A DNA stretch of 64,000 nt from Eucalyptus grandis (taxonomy: Eukaryota; Streptophyta; Magnoliopsida; Myrtales; Myrtaceae), in the NCBI RefSeq assembly GCF_016545825.1, contig NC_052616.1, forward strand, positions 10,540,001 to 10,604,000. Reading direction: 5' to 3'. This document shows, piece by piece, positions 22,586 through 34,245 of this stretch. Numbering within the stretch: position 1 is the stretch's first letter; each line of letters opens with the position of its first letter. The translations under genes and the position numbers were made by a program. Below the pieces are notes generated by a model, which was not told the DNA's origin, made no database searches, and saw only the letters and a list, made by a program, of their open reading frames with translations.

Positions 22586-23264
22586 ATTTCGGAAGGTGAA
22601 TGATTTAGTTATGGCATTGTATATGGATGGCAGCGTCAATTTGGCTTCTAAGTTGTTTAGATATTGTCATTTGGAGCTTTTTCTCGTAGCTGGGCCTTTG
22701 AGGCCCTTCAGGAGTATGATGTAATGTTCGCTTCTCCTTTGTTGGAATCTTATGTTTAAGAGCTCTTTTATCCAATAATATCAGTTTCTCCAACAAAAAG
22801 ATTAAAAAAAAAAGAAAAAAAAAAAAAAAAAAAATGGAAAAGTCGGGAAACAACTTCTCTAGAACAATTTTCCTTCAAATAAGTGGACCGTATATGTAGA
22901 TGAAGAGAGTGCAAATCCCGTAGACAGGCGACGTGGCAACATACGGGATGCCAAACACCCCGAAGGGTCCCTATCGAGAAGCCATTCCTCGCTTGTGAGC
23001 TCGTAGCTCGATTTTGCTTGAAGCAAGAGGCAACTGGAACAGGGAAAAAGAAAAGTGAAAGGTATTCAAGGCCCAGGAAAGCGACAAATGGGTCGTGTTG
23101 GGAGCCCATTTGGCGTCAAATTCGGGATTGCACGTGAGCACAGTTGCACTTGTTAGGTCACATCTCATTTTATATTAGACCGATAACCGTCTTAATACGA
23201 CGATTTACCCCGAGCCATCACAAATTGCGTAAAAAACTACAGTATTTTGCTTATTTTGCCCGCA
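22586..23264. other. 3'UTR and unit block after MTP1 copy 1
   Basis: The 3'UTR (about 22586-22725) keeps ggcccttcaggagtatgatg, shared with copy 4 but shortened in copies 2 and 3. The array block follows, with an A-run near 22803-22833. Open frames on either strand (for example 22768-23109 minus) recur in all units without protein-like conservation. Confidence 0.55.
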
Positions 23265-23332
23265 CCTACGGGAGGCAGCAGTGGGGAATTTTCCACAATG
23301 AGTGAAAGCATGATGGAACAATGCCGCGTGGA
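23265..23332 (+). other. Plastid 16S rRNA fragment in nuclear DNA (NUPT), ~68 bp
   Basis: It reads cctacgggaggcagcagtgg, then ggaattttcc, and ends aatgccgcgtgga. This is the conserved 16S rRNA block around the 338 position, and the ttttcc...cgcgtgga context fits the plastid form. It carries several changes of the C-to-T/G-to-A kind (cacaatgagtgaaag for the usual cgcaatgggcgaaag), as expected of plastid DNA decaying in the nucleus. The paralogous places at about 39775-39800 and 53305-53335 have about 20 unrelated bases instead, so the piece was inserted or copied in after the units split. Confidence 0.85.
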
Positions 23333-24025
23333 GCAATTATGTAGGTTCTATCGTGGGAATGGCCTGAGCCATTGGGGCCTCTAGAAAAGAGATTCAACTC
23401 AACATTTCTCCAAATTGAACTTCAGGGCCTCCGTTCAATTCGTGATGATCATGTGATTTGTAAAAGTTGCATTATTATTTTTTTTTTGTAAAACATAATT
23501 AGCATCATGTTTATATGTTGTATAATCTGTATAAAAACATATTATTGACGCCTAAATTTTTCCCTTTGCATAGAAAATTAGGGATTAGTTTCTAAAAAAT
23601 AGAAAAATAAAATGAATAGTTTTCATTAAAATGCATCATGTATGTTTTCATTAAAATGCATTGCACATAGACATTAGGACTATTTACATTACTATCACTA
23701 ATTATTAAAATTTTAAAAAAATCAATAAAAAATCAAAAATTTAGAAAACGGGATTGGGCTAGGCGGGTCCTTTTCGTTCTTCTCTCCCTGTATCTCTTTT
23801 TGCTTGGGCCCAAGCCCAACCTCATTCCTTTCTCTAGGCCTAGCCAGCGTGTGGGTTTTCTTCCTCCATACGTCGTCACGCCTTTGCAAGGAAAAGAGTA
23901 CAACAAGTCAGAAAGAGGCAAAGGATCGCGAGCTACAGATGGTGGCGTGATCTGCGAGTCGGGGTCAGGCCGGCCAGCGAGCTGGTGGTGGCAAAAGCCA
24001 AGCACGCAGGTTGCTGGTCGTTAAA

Positions 24026-24128
24026 AGGAGAGGGAGAGAGAGAGAGAGAGAGAGAGAGGGTTTTTTGGCTGAGAGAGAAAGAGAGGTGTTTCTTTGGCCG
24101 AGAGAGGGAGCGACATAGAGAGGGCGAG

Positions 24129-24190
<62 letters not shown>
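24026..24190. repeat. (GA)n microsatellites
   Basis: Two GA tracts: about 24027-24058 and a longer one of nearly 30 repeats at about 24132-24188. The matching stretches in the other units (about 40525-40550 and 54585-54600) have much shorter GA tracts. Confidence 0.85.
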
Positions 24191-24191
<1 letters not shown>

Positions 24192-24237
24192 GCTCATGAG
24201 AGTCCTGGATCGTCAGAGGCCCACCGTTCGTCGTAGC

Positions 24238-24460
24238 TATTGAATGAGTCAATTTATTTTTATTTGTTTTTCATGTGTTAATAGTCTATTAAGCACTCAT
24301 ATTATGTGGGTTTATTGTTGTACTTGTTAAGTTAGTGGGCCGTGGTAGTTACCTATTGGTGTAAAGCCTATATAAAAGCTATAGCGTCAGTTTTATAAAT
24401 GTTTTTCTGCAAATAGTTTTTCTTCTTTCAAGTATATCTTTCAATCTTCTATTTTCAACA
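24238..24460 (+). repeat. Copia 5' LTR
   Basis: 223 bp, ending TTTTCAACA. The first two bases are TA rather than the TG kept by the 3' LTR, a decay of the integrase recognition end. It contains a TATA-like cctatataaaagc near 24369-24380. Confidence 0.88.
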
Positions 24461-26246
24461 GTGGTATCAGAGCAAGGTTAGGAAGAAAAGTGTGTGTTTG
24501 AGTGTTGTAAAAAAGCAGTAATAGCCTTAGAAACATTTGTACAACCAGCTATTTCACACTTTAATAGTCACTATGATCATTGGAGCATGCTAATGGAGAA
24601 TTTTCTCAAGTCCAAGGAGTATTGGGATGTTGTTTCCTTGGGAGTTGCTGAACCTGAAGAAGAAGCTATGTTAACAGCAGTGCAAAGAACGGCTTTGGAT
24701 GCATCAAAATTGAAGGATCTCAAGGCCAAAAACTACCTTTTTCCAAGCAATTGACATATCCATTTTGGAGACAATTCTTTGCAAGGATACCTCCAAGCAA
24801 ATATGGGATTCCATGAAGAGAAAGTATCAAGGCTCAACAAGAGCAAAGAGGCAGCAGCTTCAAACACTTCGTTCGGAGTTCGAAATGCTACGAATGAAGT
24901 CATGAGAGACAATCACTAATTTCTTCTCTCGGACAATGGCAATAGTTAATAAGATGCGGATTCATGGCAACAAGATATAAGATGTCACCATCATTGAAAA
25001 GATTCTTCAATCTTTGACATCAAAGTTCAACTTTGTTGTTTGTTCTGTAGAAGAAGCCAAGGACATTGAAGAACTTTCCATTGATGAGTTGCAAGGATCC
25101 TTGTTAGTTCACGAACAAAAATCTTACAGCAAGAGACGGAAGAGCAAGCTTTGAAGGCCTCAACTAGAGATCATTCTTTATCAATAGCAAGGGTGCATAG
25201 AGGAAGAGGTAGAGGAAGAGGGAACAACGATCGCAGCAGCTTCAACTTTGATCAAAAGTCTAAAAGCCATTCCTATCGTGATTTCCAAGGGAGAGGAAGA
25301 AGTCGTGGAGGACGACATTCAACTGATTTTAGGCCAAGGTCAGCAGACAAATCCAAAGTGGAGTGTTTTAGATGCCACAAGTATGGGCATTACAAATCTG
25401 AATGTCGAACTAATTTGAATAGACAAAGTATGAAAAGAACTAACTTTGCTGAAAAAGAAGAAGAAATATCTCTTTTGATGGTGTGTTATGAGAAGGAAGA
25501 AACTCAACCAAACATGTGGTATCTCGACACTGGTTGTAGCAATCACATGTGTGGAGACAAGAAGATCTTTTTGATCTAGACGAATCGTACCACAATCCCG
25601 TGAAGTTTGGTGGCAGTTCTATTGTGTCGGTAATGGGAAAAGGAATGGTGGTAATTCATCCAAAATGGACTTTGGTACAAATCATCTCAAATGTATTGTA
25701 TGTTCCTAAATTGAAGACTAATCTGTTAAGTGTTGGTCAGCTGCAAGAGAAGGGATATGAAATCTCTATAAAAGGTGGGATTTGCAGAATCCAAGATGAG
25801 AAGTTGGGTTTAATTGCTGAAGTCAAAATGACGACAATCGGATATTTCCACTGTATCTCCACAACACTACAAATTCATGTTTCTTTGCAAGATTGAAGGA
25901 GTAAGCTTGGCTATGGCATTTTCGCTATGGGCATCTCAATTTCAGTAGATTGTGAACACTACATAAAAAAGAGATGCTGGAGGGTCTTCCTCAAATCTCC
26001 GCTCCTTTGGAAATTTGTGAAAATTGTGTTGTTAGCAAGCAACATCGTGCTCAATTTCCACAAAGAAAATCATGGAGAGCAAAATGCCCATTGGCATTGG
26101 TCCATTTCGGATATTGCGGACCAATATCTCCAATTTCCAATTGAGGTAAACGGTATATCATTACCTTCATTGATGACTTTAGCTGGAAGATTTGGGTGTA
26201 TTTCTTGCAAGAAAAATCTGAAACTTTTGCAGCTTTCAAGAACTTC

Positions 26247-27376
26247 GGCAAAAGAACGCTTCAAGTGCCATAACTTTGGTTAAAGGGACACTTAAGTGCT
26301 ATAACTTACGAAAGGTACACTTAAGTGCCACATTCGAAGAAAAACGGATCACTTGAGTGCCACTCCGGCCAAAGTCTGGCCAAAACGCCAACGTGGCGTT
26401 TTCCGGCAAAGCACGCCCAAAACGACGTTGTTTCGCACGTTGACGTGGCCAAAACGGCGTCGTTTTGGGCTGACGTGGCAAAAAAATAAAAAATCAATTA
26501 ATTTAAATTAAATTTAAATTTAGTTAAAATATTTAAAAATAGTAATTTTAAAATTAAATTTAGTTGAAATATTAAAAAATTAATAATTAAAAATTAAAAA
26601 AAAAAAAAGGAAAGCGGGGGAGGCGGTTGAGGGATTAGCCCTCGTCGCCGCCGTCATCGCCCCGCTGCCGACGGGAAGGCCGGCAACGGCGGGGAGGGTC
26701 GGGTGGGCCAAGGGCCCCGCCGGGGCAACCCCCGCGGCGGCAGCCCTTGGCCCGGCTGGGTCGACCCACGGCCGGGCCCGGCGACCCCGGTTGACCCTCC
26801 CCCGCCATTGCCGGCCCTTCTCGGCGGCGGCGGCGCGGCTAAGGGCTAATCCCTCGGCCGCCTCCACCCCCTTTCATTTTTTTTTTTTAAAATTTTAAAT
26901 TATTAAATTTTTAATATTTCAATTAAATTTAATTTTAAAATTATTAATTTAAAATATTTTAACTAAATTTAATTTTAAAATTATTATTTTTAAATATTTT
27001 AACTAAATTTAATTTTAAAATTATTATTTTTAAATATTTTAACTAAATTTAATTTTAAAATTATTATTTTTAAATATTTTAACTAAATTTAATTTAATTA
27101 ATTATTTTATTTTATTTTTTGTCACGTTAGCCCAAAAACGACGTCGTTTTGGCTACGTCAGCGTGCAAAACAACGCCGTTTTGGTTACGTCAGCGTGCAA
27201 AACAACGTCATTTTGGGCTCAGTTCGCCGGAAAAGTGCCACATCAACATTTTGATTGGATTGGCACTCAAGTGATCCATTTTACTCTGATTTTGGCACTT
27301 AAGTGTACATTTCGTAAGTTATGGCACTTAAGTGTCCCTTTGACCAAAGTTAAGGCACTCTAGGGGTCCGCGCGTC
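26247..27376. mobile_element. Mutator-type MITE inside the copia integrase (1130 bp)
   Basis: Flanked by a perfect 10-bp duplication caagaacttc (26237-26246 and 27377-27386); joining the flanks restores the integrase reading. The arms are inverted: near the left end is gtgccataactttggttaaag, and near the right end its complement cctttgaccaaagttaaggc. Inside are gcacttaagtg words, then AT-rich arms (26485-26605 and 26880-27120) and a GC-rich centre (26610-26870). No transposase. The 9-10-bp duplication points to the Mutator superfamily. Confidence 0.82.
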
Positions 27377-29469
27377 CAAGAACTTCAAAGCACTTGTTGA
27401 AAAAGATTGAAAAAATCAAATAAAGGTCCTTCGCACGGATCATGGTGGAGAGTACAACTCACTTGAGTTTATAGATTTTTGTGTGAAGCATGGCATCAAG
27501 AGACAACTTACAGCAACCTACACACCACAACAACATGGCGTATATGAGAGGAAGAATTGTACCATTTTGAATATGGTGCGAAGTCTCTTAAGGGGAAGTG
27601 GAATTCCAAAAAGTTTCTGGCTTGAAGCAGTCAATTGGAGCATTCATATTTTAAATAGAAGTCCCACTCTAGCTATTCAAAATATGACACCAGAAGAAGC
27701 TGGGAGTGGCCAAAGACCTGCAGTAGATCACTTTAGAACTTTTTGGGTGTATTGCCTATGCCTATGTTCATGACCAGAAGAGGAAGAAGCTAGATAACAA
27801 GGGAATCAAATGTGTTTTTCTTGATATTAGTGATCGATCAAAAGTCTATAAACTTTATGATCCTATGACCAAAAAATAATTATCAACCATGATGTGATTT
27901 TTGATGAAGAACAAACTTGGCCATGGGGTAAGCAAGGTGTTGGTAAGCAAATTCCAACGAATTTTGAAGATTAAGATGAGCTGGTGCAGCAACCCACAAC
28001 AACCCAAATCGCCACAGGCAATGTTCAAAATACAACAACAGCTACAAAACCTAAAGATTGGCCTCATCGTGTTCGACGAAGGCTTACATGGATGAGTGAC
28101 TATGAAGTAACATGAGTTGATCAATATGAAGATCCACTTACCCATTTTGTTTTGTTTTCAGATTGTGATCCAACAACCTTTGATGAAGTAGTACAAAAAG
28201 AAAATTGGAGGATAGCAATGGATGAATAAATTGCAGTTATTGAGAGGAAAAACACTTGGGAGTTGACAGATCTTCCAAAAGGACACAAAACAATTTGGGT
28301 CAAGTGGGTGTACAAGACAAAATTGAACAAGAGAGGTGAAGTTGAAAAGGATAAGGCACGCTTGGTGGCGAAATGCTACAAGCAAGAATTTGGAGTGGAT
28401 TAAAGAGAGTATTTGCACTTGTAGCAAGACTTGACACAATCAGATTGGTAATTGTATTAGCAGCACAAAATTCATGACCTATCTTCCAATTGGATGTGAA
28501 GTCAGCATTCTTGCATGGTGATCTTCAAGAAAAGGTGTTTGTTGATCAACCTTTGGTTATGTGAAGCTCGGTAGTGAACATAAAGTTTATAGATTAAAAA
28601 GACACTATATGAGTTAAAACAAGCTCCCCAAGTTTGGTATAGTCGCATTGATACCTATTTTTTGAAGAAAGGTTTTAGAAAATGTCCATATGATCATACA
28701 CTCTTTATTAAAATTGGTGATGGTGGAAAGTTGCTTCTTGTATGCTTCTATGTGGATGATCTTATTTTTACTGGGAATGATAGTGCCATGTTTGACAAAT
28801 TCAAGGAGTCTATGATTGATGAATTTGAGATGATTGATCTTGGATTGATGCATTATTTTCTTGGTATAGAAGTAATTCGATCTGCAGTTGGAATCTTAAT
28901 GTCTCAAAAGAAGTATGTTCAAGAGATTTTGGACAAGTTTCAAATGAATAATTGTAACCCCGTGACTACTCCAGCTGAAGTTGGATTGAAGTTCTTCAAA
29001 GATCCTAATGGAAGTAAGGTGGATAGCACTCTCTACAAGCAAATTGTTGGAAGCCTGATGTATTTGACAATGACAAGACCAGATATCATGCATGCGTGAG
29101 CCTTATAAGCAGGTATATGGAGCACCCAATAGAGTTACATCTACAAGTTGCAAAAAAGATTTTTCGCTATTTGTAAGGAACTAAAAATTTTAGGTTGTTC
29201 CATAAAAATGGGGAAAAGTCAGATTTGTTTGGATTTACATATAGTGATTATGTTAGAGATGTTGATGATAGAAGAAGTACTTCATGGTATGTCTTCATGC
29301 TTGGTTTAAGGGTGGTTTCATGGTCTTCAAAGAAGTAATCAATTATCACTTTATCAACAACTGAAGCAGAATTTGTTGCTGCAATTTCATGCGTTTGTCA
29401 AGCCATATGGTTACGGAAAGATTTTTGGAGAGCTTCGGTTCAAACAACAAGAAGCAACTACAATCTATT

Positions 29470-32400
29470 TGTTGACATCTAAATTTTGGCGATCCGGTCA
29501 TTCATTTATTGTATTAAAAATTATGAGTTAATTTTATCTATAATATATATTAATTACATATCATATTAATTTAGGTGCATTTGTTTTTAATTTGCATTTT
29601 GTGTATTTATTTATTGGACCAGTGTAGATGGGTTGTAATTAGTGTTTCTAAGCTTTAATTTAGCATGCCGGATTAAGCTCATGAAGCAAGCAAAGATTGG
29701 CCCAAGAATTACTAGGAATTTGAAATTTTTTTAGGATATGATGAATTTTTTAGATAGGGCAAATATGCAAAGTAAATATTGTGTTTAAAAAAGAATTTTT
29801 GTGGATATGAATTTAGAAAAAATTAAAATTTTAAAATTTTTGATCTATAAATAAATTATTTGCGTAGAGTTTCAAGAAAAAAAGGCCACACAATAGAGAC
29901 ATTCGGCCACGTTGAAGGGAAAAATTCAAGGAGAAAAACGTGAGAGAGGCTTTGCTTCGATTCTTTGAGGGTCAAGAGAAAAGCAAAGTGAAAACGTGCA
30001 AAAGGAAAAAGCAGAAGCAAAAAGTACAAACAGGGGAGGCTTGAAGGGACAGCTACTGTTCACTGTCTTCTTCTTCACCTGTTGCTCGCGTTCGGCGCAC
30101 CAGCGGTCGGAATACCACACCACCGGACGACCCGCGGCCTCCGACCCATTCCTGCTCCAGGTTCCCGTCACACCAGCCTCACCTGAAGCCACCACCGCGC
30201 GCTTCGAGCCCCCTGACGCCGCAGCAGACACGAGTTTCTCCTGCTGAGCTTCCACCCTCCGATCGATCGCGCCTTTGCTCGACCACTGCATCTCGTCGGA
30301 ACTCTCGCCCGCGAGCCCGCGCCCCTGCACCGCGCCGCTCCACCAGCTGCCGCCCTCTGCTTCTCCCCTGCTCCCGCTCCGATTGACCCGCGACGCCCTT
30401 GGACGCCGAGCTTTTTCACGCCCAGTCGACACCGCGACCCATCTGCTCCCGCGGCCCCGCCAATCGACGCCGCGACCCGACGACCCGCGATCCGCGATCC
30501 GCGATCCGCGATCCGCGCCAGCTCCGTCGCCCCTGCGAAACTGCTGCTGCTTGCGACGCCGCCGCCGCTCTGCTCCGACCAGCGACTGAGGCCTCTGCCC
30601 TGCCACCAGATCCGAAGCTCGAGCGACTCGCCTGCTGCCCGAGCCTTTCGCCGGCGCCGTGCCTGCAACCCTCCGACTCGACGCCCCTGCCTTTGCTGTT
30701 GATCTGTCCGGCTGCCTCTCCGAGCGAGCTAGTCACAGCAACTCGCTCCCTGCCCTGCTGCCGTCCCTCGCCGGAGTCCCCGTGTCGGAGCTCCGACAAC
30801 CGTGACCGGCGACTGACGGTAACCAAACACAAGCCGCACGGGCCCAAGCCTTGCTTGGAAGGAAAAGAGGAAAAAAAAAAGAAAAATCAATTTAGGTAGT
30901 TTTTCCCTTTATTTATTTATCTTCTATTATTATTTTTGTTATTTTATTTTAGTCTTTCCTTTTTAGTACAATTATTCCTTGATGCAATGATGAATTGTCC
31001 GACATGAAATAACCTGTGAAATTTGTGATTGTTAGTACGACTTTCGCGCCCAAAATCTGACTTGCAATTACTTAAAAAAAATCGCTAATTCGATTTTCCA
31101 CCCAAGATTCAATTCACAATTTATATAAAATTGGCCAAGATCTCATACGCGAGATATGGTATATCAATGTAAATATCATCTTGCATTGATTTGATTTGTT
31201 GTTGTGCCGTTTAAGTTAATTTTGTTTTTGTAAAAAAGAAATCATAAAAATGTAGGTCAAAATTAGGTTTATTTCATGTTTAAGGGTTTGCATATTTAGA
31301 ATAGGAATTAAAAAATAAAATAAAAAAATAAAAAATCAAATCAATTAATTTAGGTTGCTAGTTTTTTTTTTTAACTTGGATTACATGTTTAATTATTTGG
31401 TAATTATTAATTTCGAAATTAAAAAAAAAAGGAAAAAGTAAAAAATAAAAAATCATCATGCATATGTCATATAGAATTAGGGTATCTTTTGCATGTTATT
31501 GCATATTAGGGTAAGATTGCATGTTTAATTTTACTTTCTAACTAATTTTAAGTTTAGATAGATTTTTTAGATAGATTGCATTTTAGGATTATCTGGGTTA
31601 AGATAATATTTTAGTTTAAATTAGGATTTGACTCAACCTAATTCATAATATAAATTGAATAGGATCTTAATCTAGCTAGGTAATTTTCACATTTGACCTA
31701 ATTTCGAATTTCATAAAAAATATAAAAAATGCCTTAGAATAAATTAGTTTTATTCTCTATGATAGATTGCATTCTTTTAGGAAAAAGAAAAAGAAAAAAG
31801 AAAAATGTCATATGCACGTCATTAGTATTAGATTCATTGAAATGCATCTCATATAGTAGTTGTTGCTAGGTCTATTCAATTAAAATTTACACGTCATTAG
31901 AATTAGGTCATTTAGTTAATATTGCATCGTGTATTGCATAATTTTCATTGAATAAGTGAAAGAAAATTGCGTGTTAATTATAAATCATATTTAGAATTGT
32001 TGATGTGAATTATAATTTAACATTGCAGATACTTTCGTTGCTTTGAGGTAAGTTTTGTAATTTATTCATTATTAATCTGGGTGTTAAATTGGTGGATTAC
32101 GCACCCGCATGATCGCCTCACATGTTAGGAAAATAGATTTAAAATCAATCAAAGCTGCTTGCAAAAGCATTTTTTAAAATAAAAGAATGGTACCGAAATA
32201 GCATTAGAGAAATCTAGTGTAACCAAGTCCATGTACCCATAATCTCTGGTTCGTAAGAGTAAGGTAAAACTCTTGTTACTTTACTTGGGTTTCTAATCGA
32301 CCCATCAAAAAATAGATTAGTGGCGACTCCAAGATAATATATATATATATATATACATGTTAAGAATCTGAACATAACTTGCAAATTGCAAATTGGTATG

Positions 32401-32487
32401 AGCTTAGGAGAGCCCGAGTTAAGTCTAGGTTTAACAATTCATTAGCCAAACCCTAAGTGGTTCACATCCAAAAATTTGGTTGCGACA
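29470..32487 (+). mobile_element. Large solo LTR (3018 bp) inside the copia RNase H
   Basis: It starts TGTTGACATC and ends TTGCGACA with perfect 5-bp duplications ctatt (29465-29469 and 32488-32492). A TATA box (tataaata, 29846-29853) is near the left end. The centre (about 30000-30890) is GC-rich with low-complexity open frames that are not conserved in the sister element. No gag-pol and no second LTR were found, so it is most simply a solo LTR of a long-LTR (Gypsy-type) element; a non-autonomous LARD-like unit is the alternative. The reverse-oriented element at 42099-48673 is homologous over its ends and flanks. Confidence 0.8.
32337..32356. repeat. (AT)n microsatellite
   Basis: A pure TA/AT run near the 3' end of the large LTR, absent from the homologous stretch at about 42190-42215. 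Confidence 0.7.
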
Positions 32488-32773
32488 CTATTGTGACAAC
32501 AACTCAGCAATCAAGCTATCTAAAAATCCAGTTCTACATGGGAGGAGCAAGGATATAGATATGAAGAATCACTTCTTAAGAGATCTTACAAAGGATAATT
32601 GAGCTCATTTTCTGTAGAAATGAAGATTAAGTAGCTGATATATTCACCAAGCCCTTAAAGTTGCCCATGTTTCAGAAGCTAAGATAGCTCATTGGTGTCC
32701 ATTTGTTGGATATTCCAAATTGAGATAAAGTCCTTTAAACCGATGTTGCATACAATCAATTTAAGGGAGGGAA

Positions 32774-32995
32774 TGTTGAATAAGTCAATTTCTTTTTAAT
32801 TTTTTTTTTGTGTTAATAGTCTATTAAGTACTCATATTATGTGGGTTTGTTGCTGTACCTATTAAGTTAGTGGGTTGTGGTAGTTACCTGTTGGTGTAAA
32901 GCCTATATAAAGGCTATGGCGTTAGTTTTATAAATGTTTTTTTGCATACAATTATTCTTCCTTTGAGTATATCTTTCAATCTTCTATTTTCAACG
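32774..32995 (+). repeat. Copia 3' LTR
   Basis: 222 bp, starting TGTTGAATAAG right after the polypurine tract. The last two bases are CG instead of CA. Both LTRs therefore have one mutated end, at opposite sides. Confidence 0.88.
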
Positions 32996-33059
32996 GCAGC
33001 TCTTTCTGAACCAGAATCATGTATCATCGAGTAGGCGCGATTTTATTCATTTCGGCAAG

Positions 33060-34245
33060 TGGATTAATGGCTGCCAGAGTTCATGGCCGGCGGTGTATGT
33101 GCCATTGGTTTGGGTGAGCTTTCGATGAGGAAGCAAGGTCTCGGTGAAGGAGAAGCATCAGGGAAGAAGAAGTCCAAGGGGGAAGAGGGTTCGAGCGAGG
33201 GCAGAAAGGGAGAGAGAGAGGCTTTGGTGGCCACTGTGCCGTGCACAAATTTGGTCCGACAACCACGCCTAGCCGACGTCCTCAAGCCTCGCGGTGAAGG
33301 AACCCAGCTTTTCGCTTTGGGAAGAGCTTGAAGAGGAAGACGAGACTGCAAATCCGAAAAGCTCTTCGCTTTCTGATCGAAGCTTGACAAGCACTCGTGC
33401 CCAAGATCGCTCGCAAAGATCCGAAGTCGAAGACGTGGGAGGTGCAATAGACGGTGGTGGTTCGAAGCAGGTGAGGGCATGCTTTCTAGGGGGCTGCGAT
33501 GGACAATGGGAGCAAGACAGAATGAGAGGAAAAGAGGGAAGCTTTATTATGCTTTCAATGGCGATTCTAACGCTCAAAGGCAAGAGCATAGAGACTAAAG
33601 CAAAAAGGGAATGTCTGCTTTGCTCTCCGAACTTTTCGACCCCTCCATCGGACAGCTTCAACCCATCAAGCCTCCATTTTTGCTCGTGTTTCACAATGGA
33701 GGCAATATAATGACCTGGACCTCACTGTATAATATTGTCCACTTTAGACACTGAGTTCTAAAGGCTTTAAAACGCGTTATATATGTTAAAGAGACTCAAA
33801 GCCTTATAAACTAGCCCATGACTCCCCTCTAAGCGATGTGGGACTAGAGAGGACCCCTCCCCTCCCCTTTCTTGGTTGTCACAAGCAAATTCATCTTGAC
33901 CCGTGAAACTATACGGGGCGATGTTGCTCGTGCTTACGTTCTGGGGCTACTCCTGCTGATGAGTTTGAACCCTCACAAATCGCTTGACATTGACCCACGA
34001 GACGAGGTCGTGCTTTTGCTGTTCGTGTCTCTCGCGCAGGCCCCGGAGCTAGGGCTTGTTGCGCTTGACTGGGGTTCGACTGCACGAACTGGATGCGAAG
34101 CACCATATGCTCCGCCGACTCGTGTCAATCGTGGCGTAGGAGCTCCTGAACGGCTAGTGGGTGGTGGTGGTGGTGGTCCGGCGATGGAGGTTTCCGGCCT
34201 GCTGTCAAAAGAAGAATCATCTGCGTTTCCTGACCGAAGCTAAGT
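33060..34245 (+). pseudogene. Unidentified duplicated gene-like module, copy 1
   Basis: A GC-rich module seen also at 40710-41770 and 54770-56228. In all three a frame starts MAGGVCA[IV]GLGELSMRKQ at the first ATG (33083 here), but copy 2 has a stop soon after and the reading then shifts. A later segment reads FSLWEELEEEDETANPKSSSLSDRS in another frame, and a third piece (33872-34243) is open over 123 codons around LLLLMSLNPH. No known family was recognised. It may be a decayed gene whose exons stay readable, or GC-rich DNA with chance frames. This copy also has a ~180-bp insertion at 33705-33884. Confidence 0.35.
33705..33884. mobile_element. ~180-bp dispersed repeat insertion
   Basis: The other two module copies read caatggaggcaaattcgtc-like sequence straight through (41395-41410 and 55852-55868), while here 180 bases interrupt it, with gca on both sides. 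On the minus strand it has tcccacatcgcttagagggg and ggctttgagtctc, words common to a dispersed repeat of dicot genomes. Class not assigned. Confidence 0.6.

Larger units (their letters stand above)
24494..32700 (+). pseudogene. Copia gag-pol remains (interrupted)
   Basis: Gag begins near 24494 with the HYDHWSMLMENFLKSKEYW segment; the frame breaks at ~24754. The zinc knuckle (CFRCHKYGHYKSEC, CX2CX4HX4C) lies near 25366-25407. The protease active site DTG follows at ~25526, then a stop. A GAG-pre-integrase segment (25549-25890) leads to HHCC remains (25920-26060) and the integrase core, split by a MITE at 26247-27376 and resuming with LRTDHGGEY near 27430. The reverse transcriptase has the YVDD box in the ORF 28662-29099. 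RNase H (STTEAEF near 29355) is split by the 3-kb LTR and ends at 32500-32700. At least ten stops or shifts are present, so no polyprotein can be made. Confidence 0.88.
24238..32995 (+). mobile_element. Ty1/copia retrotransposon, defective, with two nested insertions
   Basis: LTRs at 24238-24460 and 32774-32995 (223 and 222 bp) differ at roughly two dozen places by eye, so the insertion is old. A tRNA-Met-type primer site (tggtatcagagc, 24462-24473) follows the 5' LTR and a polypurine tract (aagggagggaa, 32763-32773) precedes the 3' LTR. Flanks are gtagc (24233-24237) and gcagc (32996-33000). The paralogous sites near 40632 and 54678 run through without it. Domain order gag, protease, integrase, RT, RNase H is that of copia. 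Removing the MITE at 26247-27376 and the LTR at 29470-32487 leaves about 4.6 kb, a normal copia length. Many stops and frameshifts make it non-functional. Confidence 0.93.

Noticed and set aside
23265..23332. A genuine rRNA gene or bacterial contamination
   Set aside because: Only ~68 bases, mutated, and embedded in unit sequence that continues on both sides as in the sister units.
30000..30900. Several long overlapping frames in the GC-rich centre of the large LTR
   Set aside because: Arg/Pro/Ser-rich, open in several frames at once, and not conserved in the sister LTR (43340-44230); a GC effect rather than genes.
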